A stretch of 25,220 nt of DNA, from NCBI GenBank assembly GCA_937930275.1, contig CALGLM010000373.1, positions 1 to 25,220 of the forward strand, written 5' to 3'. The translations under genes were made by a program, and so were the position numbers. A model generated the notes under the pieces. That model did not search any database and was not told the DNA's origin. It saw only the letters and a program-made list of their open reading frames with translations. Below, one piece after another: positions 1 to 6,514 of this stretch. This DNA is from an uncultured Ignavibacteria bacterium. GTDB taxonomy: Bacteria; Bacteroidota; Ignavibacteria; Ignavibacteriales; Melioribacteraceae. Numbering within the stretch: the stretch's first letter is position 1; each line of letters begins with the position of its first letter.

Positions 1-98
1 CAAAAATCCCACCCTAAAACATTTGCCAATATTGGACCTATTGTGCTTTTGCCGCTTGTCATAAATCCGGTTAGGTATATTCTGCTAAATTTTGGCAT
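1..98 (-). CDS. aroK: Shikimate kinase, N-terminal fragment running off the left edge
   Basis: Reading the minus strand from an ATG at 98 down to base 1 gives 32 codons that begin MPKFSRIYLTGF and contain GFMTSGKST, a Walker A P-loop of the shikimate kinase type (GFMGSGKST in the family). Next come IGPILANVLGWDF, matching the conserved first helix and the stretch just before the family's shikimate-binding D-x-D. Shikimate kinase phosphorylates shikimate to shikimate-3-phosphate with ATP in the cytoplasmic aromatic amino acid pathway. Only the nucleotide-binding start is present, because the window edge cuts the rest off. The gene is divergent from queD, with 71 bases between the two starts. 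A gluconate-kinase-like P-loop kinase cannot be excluded from so short a piece, but the spacing and flanking residues fit shikimate kinase best. Confidence 0.78.
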   Translation of the reverse strand, partial: MPKFSRIYLTGFMTSGKSTIGPILANVLGWDF

Positions 99-169
99 TT
101 TTTGTATATTTGAATAAATAAATTTATTTTAGTTTACAAATTTAATAATTTAACCTAAATAATCAACAA

Positions 170-583
170 ATGAAAGTTTCAAAAGAATATAAATGGGAAA
201 TGGGGCATAGATTGGTGTTTCATGAGGGGAAGTGTAATAATTTACACGGACATAGCTATAAAGCAAAAATAGAACTGACAGGGACATTAGATAAAAACGG
301 TATGGTCTTAGATTTTTTTATAATTGATTCAATTATGGAAAAAATATTAGGTGTTTTAGATCATTCGTTTATTGTATATAAAGAAGATAAAAAATTATTA
401 CGCTTACTTACCGAACTTGAATTTAAACATCTGATATTTGAAACCGAATGCACTGCGGAAAACTTAGTATTGTATTTATTAAAACAAATAAAACAATACG
501 GATTACCTGCTAATATTGCAAAAGTTAAAGTTGCGGTTTATGAAACAGAAGACGCATTTGCCGAAGACGAAACGGAACTGTAA
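170..583 (+). CDS. queD: 6-carboxy-5,6,7,8-tetrahydropterin synthase (QueD/PTPS family)
   Basis: The 137-residue protein has the whole active-site set of the PTPS/QueD fold. Zinc ligands are H13, H26 and H28 (in LHGHSY), the catalytic Cys is C22 in CNNLHGH, LDH lies at 63-65, and the pterin-anchoring Glu is E125 in YETED near the C-terminus. TAENL (95-99) is also conserved. QueD converts dihydroneopterin triphosphate to 6-carboxytetrahydropterin, the second step from GTP to 7-deazaguanine and queuosine. The CxxxHGH spacing and short length favour QueD over eukaryotic-type PTPS. No other queuosine gene is in the window. There is no clear Shine-Dalgarno before the ATG. A Bacteroidota-type -7 box (TATATTTG at 105-112) lies upstream without a good -33 partner. 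The stop codon abuts the stop of the convergent gene. Confidence 0.93.
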   Translation: MKVSKEYKWEMGHRLVFHEGKCNNLHGHSYKAKIELTGTLDKNGMVLDFFIIDSIMEKILGVLDHSFIVYKEDKKLLRLLTELEFKHLIFETECTAENLVLYLLKQIKQYGLPANIAKVKVAVYETEDAFAEDETEL

Positions 584-1612
584 TTAATTAAAGTTAATTT
601 TTGATAATAATTCCAATAATTTATTAATATCTTTGCTAAGTAAAAAATCATCATTGTTAATTTTTGTTTCAAAAATATAAAATAGTAAAAAAATATTTTT
701 AGTTGGAATGTATATTGTCAGTCGTGCGGAATTATCATAAAGCGAAATATTACCGTACCCTATATTTTTGTAATAAAAACAGCCCATTGCGTACTCAATA
801 AAAAAATTGTTTATCGGTATTGAGCTTAACAAATAATTATCCATTAAACGTTTAGGAATAACCATTTCGTTTTTAATTATATTTTTATAATACAACGCTA
901 AAAGATACGGACTAATTTTATTTTCTATAGTAAAATTATTAATTCCTGCTATATTATAAATATTTCTTTCAAGTGCATTAATTAATTTCCCTCCGCTTAT
1001 TCTATTTAGTACTTTAGATAAAAACAAAAAATTCAATTTATTATAGTTAAAATTTAAATTTGGGTCAATTTCCTTAAAATTGTTTTTGGATAAAAAGGAT
1101 GAAAGGCTATCAATAATTAGAATATAATCAGAATCGTTATAGATGTAACTATCATTTTTAGTTATTTCAAGAAATTTTTCTTTATTATTGTTAAAAAGAT
1201 TGTAAATTCCCGAACGTTGCTGAATTAAATATTTAGCAGTCATTTCTTGTTTGAAAGGAATATCGTAATCATCTGAATTTGGTAAATACGGTTCGGTTGA
1301 ACCGGGGATAATTGCTGTTAAATATGAATTAATATTAAATTTTTCGTTATCAAATAACCGTAACGAAATTGCCGAAAGTAATAAATTAATGTCTTCGTCA
1401 AAATTTATTAATGTATCAATATTCTCTATTTTTTCGGGGTTTACCCAAACAGAATTGCTAAAATCGGTTGCAAATAATACTAATTTCCCCTCAATCTGCT
1501 CTTTCTTATCAAACAAATCGTTCTTTAACTTATTATTTATCAAGTCGTATAAATTCTGACAAAACAATAAATTAGTAAATAAGAAAAAAAATAATGTAAA
1601 ACACCCCTTCAT
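584..1612 (-). CDS. Exported protein resembling a degenerate serine beta-lactamase/class C hydrolase
   Basis: A 342-residue protein beginning with a hydrophobic signal peptide (about 1-18, ending LLFCQ). Residues 70-140 follow the layout of the class C beta-lactamase/DD-peptidase family: a helix LLLSAISLRLFDNEKFNI where the family has the helix after its catalytic S-x-x-K, then KYLIQQRSGIYNLF in place of the usual LLTHTSGI. Residues 188-225 (FNYNKLNFLFLSKVLNRISG) match the block with the Y-x-N motif. However, no S-x-x-K occurs at the expected place (INFDEDIN instead), Y-x-N has become YNK, and the C-terminal HTG/KTG strand is not visible (GYGNISLYDN). I infer a pseudoenzyme kept for binding or structure. 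It is a single transcription unit on the minus strand, convergent with queD with no bases between the stops. It is unusually rich in Asn, Ile and Leu. The family call rests on pattern similarity only. Confidence 0.6.
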   Translation of the reverse strand: MKGCFTLFFFLFTNLLFCQNLYDLINNKLKNDLFDKKEQIEGKLVLFATDFSNSVWVNPEKIENIDTLINFDEDINLLLSAISLRLFDNEKFNINSYLTAIIPGSTEPYLPNSDDYDIPFKQEMTAKYLIQQRSGIYNLFNNNKEKFLEITKNDSYIYNDSDYILIIDSLSSFLSKNNFKEIDPNLNFNYNKLNFLFLSKVLNRISGGKLINALERNIYNIAGINNFTIENKISPYLLALYYKNIIKNEMVIPKRLMDNYLLSSIPINNFFIEYAMGCFYYKNIGYGNISLYDNSARLTIYIPTKNIFLLFYIFETKINNDDFLLSKDINKLLELLSKINFN

Positions 1613-1676
1613 TAAATAGTTATTATTTATTATTAAAATAAGAATATACTTAATTAATTAAATAATAACAAGCGTG

Positions 1677-2585
1677 CTAAATTTTGTAGTCATTGTTAAA
1701 ATCGCATCTTCCGCATTCAAATTGTAGTGTAGAGTGATTTATTTCGTATTTATCGTGAAGGTATTTTTCGATTGTTTGTTGAATTATTATTGTTTCGCTA
1801 ACTTTTATATCTTCTGTTTCTACGTGAGCTTCAAAATGCGTATCTGTATCATTTAATTTCCAAAGATGAATATGATGGATGTTTTTAACTCCCTTGAATG
1901 TTCCAATCACTTTTGTCAGTTCTTCAATATCAATTTCTTTGGGGGTGAACATCATAATTACTTCAACAGCTTGCTTAACAATTATATAAGATTCTCTTAA
2001 GATATAAACAGAAATAATAATTGTTAGTAAAGGATCAATCCAATAAATTTCAAAGTAGATTATAAAAATAGCTCCGATAATTACACCCAAGCTTGAAATT
2101 GCATCACTTAAAAGGTGTAAGTATGCTGCTTTTATATTTATATTATCTTTTTTACCTTTATTTAATAAAAACGTACCGATACTATTTGCTATAAACCCGA
2201 TAGAAGCAACAATAATCATCAAGGTTCCTTCAATAAAATTGGGTTCATAAAATCGTATTATAGCTTCCTTAATTAAATAAATACTTATAATAATTAATGT
2301 TGCTGCGTTTATAACGGCAGCTATTATTTCGGCACGTTTAAACCCGAAAGTGTGCTTAAATGTTTTTGGCTTATTACTTAAGCGAATTGCTATAAAAGTT
2401 ATAATTACTGCAATTCCGTCACTAAAATTATGCAACGCATCCGATATTAAAGAAAGACTTCCGCTTAATATACCGCCTATTAATTCTACAACTGTAATTA
2501 AAAAATTTAAAAACATTGTAATTATTAAATTTTTTTCATTTACAATATTATGTGAGTGGTGATGGTGATGATCTGAATGTGACAT
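1677..2585 (-). CDS. Cation diffusion facilitator (CzcD/ZitB-type zinc exporter)
   Basis: A 302-residue inner-membrane antiporter that exports Zn(II) or similar divalent metal in exchange for protons. The N-terminus is a histidine-rich metal tail (SHSDHHHHHSH, residues 2-12). Six membrane segments follow between about 18 and 208. Both halves of the transport site have the zinc-type H-x3-D: H52/D56 in LHNFSD (TM2) and H157/D161 in HLLSD (TM5). The cytoplasmic C-terminal domain (about 212-300) has the family signature HHIHLWKLND with further His at 250 and 254, and ends in HSTLQFECGRC, where C291 and C294 could bind metal. Length and order are those of a complete CDF protein. It is divergent from the methyltransferase gene across 98 bases with no hairpin terminator. 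No metal-sensing regulator lies nearby. Confidence 0.94.
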   Translation of the reverse strand: MSHSDHHHHHSHNIVNEKNLIITMFLNFLITVVELIGGILSGSLSLISDALHNFSDGIAVIITFIAIRLSNKPKTFKHTFGFKRAEIIAAVINAATLIIISIYLIKEAIIRFYEPNFIEGTLMIIVASIGFIANSIGTFLLNKGKKDNINIKAAYLHLLSDAISSLGVIIGAIFIIYFEIYWIDPLLTIIISVYILRESYIIVKQAVEVIMMFTPKEIDIEELTKVIGTFKGVKNIHHIHLWKLNDTDTHFEAHVETEDIKVSETIIIQQTIEKYLHDKYEINHSTLQFECGRCDFNNDYKI

Positions 2586-2683
2586 AAGTAAAAAGGCTTT
2601 TTTATTTTAGCGAAATTTTTAACTTTTTATTAATGTTAAACATTTGTAAATTTAACTACAAAAATATTAAAAATAGTTAGAAA

Positions 2684-4282
2684 ATGATACAACAAAATGA
2701 TATTCTTTCTTCAGGTGAATTGTTAACAATAAAAGAAGCAAGTATCTGGGCGTCAAATTATTTAAATAAAACAGTTACCTCTTCTAATATAGCGTATTTG
2801 ATACAATATGGAAGAATTAGCAAGCTTAATGAGAACGGAAATACTTTTATTTCTAAAAAAGAATTAACTGAATATTATGAAAAATATAACCGGGCGAATG
2901 TTTGGAAAATGAAATTAGGTGATGACTTAAATTGGGCTTTATCATTTGAAGAATATAAGGAATCAGAAACCACAAAACATGTTCACAGATTACATCCGTA
3001 TAAAGGTAAATTTATTCCTCAACTTGTTGAATACTTTTTAGATGATCATATAGATAATTTCAAAAAGGAGTTATTTTTTAAGAAGGGAGATATTGTATTA
3101 GATCCTTTTGCCGGAAGCGGTACTACATTAGTACAAGCAAATGAATTAGGTATTAATGCAATAGGGATCGATGTTTCTGAATTTAATTCGTTTATTAGCA
3201 ATTCTAAAATTGAAAAATATGATTTGTTTGATTTACAATTAAATATTAAAGGAATTACAAAATTAATTGAAACATATATACAAGAAGCTCATTACATTGA
3301 ATTTGAAAAAGAATTACTTCTGGAATTAAATAAATTTAATACTGAATTCTTTCCTGTTCCCGAGTATAAAAATAATTTATTAAAAGGAATGATTAATGAA
3401 AGTACTTATGGCTCAGAAAAAGAAGAAGAATTTTTAAATATATATAATTTCCTATTAGAAAAATATGAAATCAATCTTGAAAACGAACAAAGTGACGGTT
3501 ACTTAAACAAATGGTATTTTCCACATGTAATAAAAGAGATTAGAATTGTTTTTGATAGAATAAAAGAAATAAAAAATTTAAAGACTAAAAAGATAATAAG
3601 TTTGATACTAAGTAGAACCATGCGTTCGTGCAGAGCTACAAAACATGCTGATTTAGCAACGTTAGTTGAGCCCATTTCGTCCACTTATTATTGCTCAAAG
3701 CATGGTAAAATTTGTAAACCGTTGTTTTCGATAATTAAATGGTGGAAAACTTATTCTGTTGATACAGTAAATAGAATAATTCAATTTGAGAAGTATAGAA
3801 CTGAAACTTACCAAAAATGTTTTGTGGGTGATAGTAGAAACGTAAATATTTTTAATTTGGTTGAAAAAAATGATCCCGCTTTTTATACGATCTTACAAAG
3901 ACAAAAGATAGCCGGTATTTTTACAAGTCCGCCTTATGTTGGGCTAATTGACTACCACGAACAGCATGCATATGCATATGAGCTTTTCGGATTTAAGCGA
4001 AATGATGAACTTGAAATAGGTGCGCTATATAAAGGGCAAGGAAAAGAAGCCAGAACGAGCTATGTTGAAGGAATTGCAGAAGTATTAAATAATTGCAAAC
4101 AGTATTTAGCTGATAATTATAATGTGTTTTTGGTTGCAAACGACAAATATAATTTATATCCTCTAATTGCAGAAAAAGTTGGGATGGATATAGTAAACCA
4201 ATATAAACGTCCCGTGCTCAACAGATCGGAGAAGGACAAAGCCGCTTATTCTGAAATAATATTTCACTTAAAACAAAAATAA
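2684..4282 (+). CDS. Type II R-M DNA methyltransferase (SPPY type) with N-terminal helix-turn-helix domain
   Basis: A 532-residue SAM-dependent DNA methyltransferase. SAM-binding motif I is DPFAGSG (140-146), followed by the acidic GID (161-163). The catalytic motif IV is SPPY (415-418), the form typical of N4-cytosine methylases, although N6-adenine activity cannot be ruled out. HPYKGKFIPQLVEYF (104-118) is the conserved block before motif I. Motif I precedes motif IV by about 270 residues, an alpha-like order with the target-recognition region between. That region holds a Cys/His cluster (C316, H321, then C337-x2-H340-x3-C344). Residues 12-66 look like an excisionase/MerR-like winged helix (LTIKEAS...VTSSNIAYLIQYGRI...ISKKELTEYYE). 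The TdeIII-type nuclease gene follows after 7 bases, so the pair forms an operon. The N-terminal HTH could let the methylase repress its own promoter, which is inference. Confidence 0.9.
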   Translation: MIQQNDILSSGELLTIKEASIWASNYLNKTVTSSNIAYLIQYGRISKLNENGNTFISKKELTEYYEKYNRANVWKMKLGDDLNWALSFEEYKESETTKHVHRLHPYKGKFIPQLVEYFLDDHIDNFKKELFFKKGDIVLDPFAGSGTTLVQANELGINAIGIDVSEFNSFISNSKIEKYDLFDLQLNIKGITKLIETYIQEAHYIEFEKELLLELNKFNTEFFPVPEYKNNLLKGMINESTYGSEKEEEFLNIYNFLLEKYEINLENEQSDGYLNKWYFPHVIKEIRIVFDRIKEIKNLKTKKIISLILSRTMRSCRATKHADLATLVEPISSTYYCSKHGKICKPLFSIIKWWKTYSVDTVNRIIQFEKYRTETYQKCFVGDSRNVNIFNLVEKNDPAFYTILQRQKIAGIFTSPPYVGLIDYHEQHAYAYELFGFKRNDELEIGALYKGQGKEARTSYVEGIAEVLNNCKQYLADNYNVFLVANDKYNLYPLIAEKVGMDIVNQYKRPVLNRSEKDKAAYSEIIFHLKQK

Positions 4283-4289
4283 ATAAATT

Positions 4290-5063
4290 ATGGATATTAT
4301 AATAAAAGAATTTTTAAAAAAGAAACTAATTTCGGTTTTAAAGAATAAATTAGAAAATTATAAGCCAGAACCGGCATCTATGCCGTTTCATACGAGGTTA
4401 CTCGGTAAAGATCGTATGGCTTTATTTTCATTTATACAATCATTAAACACTAATTTTGGAGTTACGATTTTTGAGCCTATAGCAATTGAATTTGCTAAAA
4501 CAAAATTTAAAATAGTGCAAACACAACAAACAGCCGGTACTTATATTTATTCGGAAGCTCAAAATCAAATTCAACAAATAATAAATGAACTTGTTACTCA
4601 AAACACAATTCCGTGTAAAATTGAAGAAATTAATAAAATAAGAAAAGTCTGTACAAAAGGAAACAAGATTGAGGTAAAACCGACTAAGGTGGACTTAAAA
4701 TTAGTTGATTACGACGGAACTATGTACTTGATTGATATTAAAACGGCGAAGCCAAATTTTGGGCAATTTAAGGATTTTAAACGTACTTTGCTTGAGTGGG
4801 TTGCAACTACTTTAGCCGAAAATCCGGAGATGAAGATACAAACTCTTATAGCAATACCTTATAATCCATATGAACCGCAACCGTATCATCGCTGGACCAT
4901 GAAAGGGGTGATAGATGTAAAAGAAGAATTAAAGGTAGCTGCAGAATTTTGGGATTTTTTGAGCAAAGAAACAATTTATGATGAATTGTTAAATATATTT
5001 GAAGAAGTTGGTGTTATTTTAAGGGATGAAATTGATAAGTATTTTCAAAGATTTCAAAATTAA
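4290..5063 (+). CDS. TdeIII-family type II restriction endonuclease
   Basis: A 257-residue protein recognised as the TdeIII/MjaII-like restriction endonuclease family from the block MPFHTRLLGKDRMALFSFIQ (31-50) followed by SLNTNFG and IFEP (51-63). A PD-(D/E)xK nuclease core is visible: PTKVDLKL (131-138, acid D135) in one strand, then a short turn, then YLIDIKTAKPN (146-156) with D149 and K151 as the D-x-K pair. The family prototype, as I recall it, cuts GGNCC. The recognition site here is unproven. The partner methyltransferase ends 7 bases upstream on the same strand, so the two are co-transcribed with the methylase first, which suits safe establishment in a new host. No separate controller gene is present, and the N-terminal HTH of the methylase may take that part. 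There is no clear ribosome binding site, as for most genes here. Confidence 0.78.
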   Translation: MDIIIKEFLKKKLISVLKNKLENYKPEPASMPFHTRLLGKDRMALFSFIQSLNTNFGVTIFEPIAIEFAKTKFKIVQTQQTAGTYIYSEAQNQIQQIINELVTQNTIPCKIEEINKIRKVCTKGNKIEVKPTKVDLKLVDYDGTMYLIDIKTAKPNFGQFKDFKRTLLEWVATTLAENPEMKIQTLIAIPYNPYEPQPYHRWTMKGVIDVKEELKVAAEFWDFLSKETIYDELLNIFEEVGVILRDEIDKYFQRFQN

Positions 5064-5085
5064 TAATTATATTAGGTTATACTAT

Positions 5086-5652
5086 TTATTCTTTTAACTT
5101 AAATTTTGCGCATTCAATAAATATTCCGTTCGGGTAATTTTTTATATAGCCCCTTATCAATTTTTTATCTCCGGATTCACATGCCTTTTTCCAAGCCAAT
5201 TCTTCTGCATTTCTTGCGGCTTTTTGTTTATATATTCCGTTTGGAAATTTTTTTAAATAAAACAAAAAAGCCTCTTCACTATTTTTTTCAATTGCTTTTT
5301 GCCAACAGCATTTATCTAAAATATTCCATGCTTCTTTTATATGTTCTCCATTTTTATGTTTGTTAACATAATCAAAATATGCTTCTTTATTATTTAATCG
5401 TACGGTATATTCCCAATCACGAGCGTCTGTTAAAGTGGGGTAAAAATAAAATCCGATAAATATTGCAAATATTATGGTAAAAATAAATAGTAGCATTATG
5501 GGCTTAATATTAAATTTGAAAGGGCTATCTGTTTTACTGCCGTCTTGCCAAACGTACTTAGTGTTTGTATCAATTAATTTTGAATTACAATGTTTACACT
5601 TTGTTGCCGTTGCTTCAATCGGTTTGCCGCATATAGGACACCGTTTTAACAT
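5086..5652 (-). CDS. Zinc-ribbon membrane protein with three 37-residue Trp/PNG repeats
   Basis: A 188-residue protein with three visible parts. An N-terminal zinc ribbon uses C5/C8 (CPICG) and C19/C22 (CKHC). One membrane segment lies at about 52-71 (PIMLLFIFTI...GFYF). The C-terminal part holds three tandem repeats of exactly 37 residues that start at W80, W117 and W154, each with a central Y and an NG turn at 101-102, 138-139 and 175-176 (pattern W..A....EA...Y...FPNG......A). Similar PNG repeats occur outside the membrane in other envelope or caspase-associated proteins. With the ribbon in the cytoplasm, the repeats should face the periplasm, though topology is inferred. No enzymatic residues are seen. 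It sits 42 bases downstream of the M15 peptidase on the same strand, preceded by a weak AGAGG. The function is unknown; scaffolding or sensing at the envelope is possible. Confidence 0.75.
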   Translation of the reverse strand: MLKRCPICGKPIEATATKCKHCNSKLIDTNTKYVWQDGSKTDSPFKFNIKPIMLLFIFTIIFAIFIGFYFYPTLTDARDWEYTVRLNNKEAYFDYVNKHKNGEHIKEAWNILDKCCWQKAIEKNSEEAFLFYLKKFPNGIYKQKAARNAEELAWKKACESGDKKLIRGYIKNYPNGIFIECAKFKLKE

Positions 5653-5694
5653 GTTTTGCCTCTTTTCTCATTGCTGTTTTACCAAATCTTTCCG

Positions 5695-6267
5695 TTATTT
5701 TTCGAAATGTTGAAAGTCTTTAACTTTTGTAAAATCACCGCCCCATCTCCAGCCAAATTTTTTAAATATTTTAACTATGTAAGAGTTTTTAGTGATAGTT
5801 CCGGGTTTAGAGATATCATACACTGCACCTTTCGGCTTTGTTACTCCTTTATAAAATAAAGGGTTGTTATACGGATTTATATCAATTGCACGTCCAAAAG
5901 CATGTTGTGAAAGTTTATTTTTTGAGTTATTGTTAAAACGGTAGTTAAATGCAGAAGTATTATTATCAGACATTGACTTATTATCGTTCCAACCATAGCT
6001 TTCCATAGGGGATATTTTATTAATGGGGAATTTATGAACTAATAAGGAATCAAAAATTTGTTTTACTTCTTTACTTAACTTTTTATCTACTATTAAGTAG
6101 CTTTCTTTAATTTCATTATTAAAGTTTATATATTTTACATTAACTTTTTCTAAATTATTTTTAATTTCCTTAGGTACATTTAAAGGAATACTAAGCTGAG
6201 CTTTATAATTACCAGCACTAAATAAAGTAATTGAAAGTACTAATACAAACAAATCTAAATATTTCAT
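5695..6267 (-). CDS. Exported M15-family zinc peptidase (D-Ala-D-Ala carboxypeptidase/VanY-like)
   Basis: A 190-residue protein with a signal peptide at about 1-20. The zinc site of the M15 peptidases is complete: H122 and D129 in QHAFGRAIDINP, and H187 in DFQHFE, with D184 three residues before H187. Between them lies FGWRWGGDF (171-179), the usual strand before the last ligand. These enzymes trim peptidoglycan stem peptides, as D,D-carboxypeptidases or L-Ala-D-Glu endopeptidases. Which of the two cannot be read from the motif. It is the first gene of a two-gene unit with the zinc-ribbon protein. The leader upstream of its ATG contains a conspicuous stem (6306-6354). There is no Shine-Dalgarno before the start. 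Confidence 0.88.
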   Translation of the reverse strand: MKYLDLFVLVLSITLFSAGNYKAQLSIPLNVPKEIKNNLEKVNVKYINFNNEIKESYLIVDKKLSKEVKQIFDSLLVHKFPINKISPMESYGWNDNKSMSDNNTSAFNYRFNNNSKNKLSQHAFGRAIDINPYNNPLFYKGVTKPKGAVYDISKPGTITKNSYIVKIFKKFGWRWGGDFTKVKDFQHFEK

Positions 6268-6305
6268 GATTACGTATTTTACGGTTTGGCGGATAAAATT
6301 ACCTT

Positions 6306-6354
6306 AATCTTTCGGGTTGCCTTAATTTGGGTCTCCTTATACCTAACCGAGATT
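6306..6354 (-). promoter_or_regulatory. Predicted structured leader upstream of the M15 peptidase
   Basis: The arms AATCT-tt-CGG-g-TT (6306-6318) and AACCGAGATT (6345-6354) form a 10-pair stem with a 2-base and a 1-base bulge, and a small inner helix (GGT/ACC) can form in the enclosed 26 bases. On the minus strand it would sit about 40 bases before the M15 start. It has no T-run, so it is not a simple terminator. I could not match it to a riboswitch class. Its GC content is higher than that of the surrounding spacer. Confidence 0.35.
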
Positions 6355-6514
6355 GTTATAATAAAATTAAAAGAACTAAGTTAAAAATAAAAGTAACAAT
6401 AAATTGTTTAAATCGCAAATTATTGCAAACTAATGTGTTAAATTTTTACAAAAATTCTTTTTAAGTAAAATTTTCCGTATTTTTAAAGTTTATTTATTAT
6501 ATTATTAGGTACAA

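Noticed and set aside
6268..6514. Known riboswitch (c-di-AMP, c-di-GMP, SAM, TPP) before the M15 gene or typA
   Set aside because: The conserved cores of these classes could not be found; only an unassigned stem is supported.
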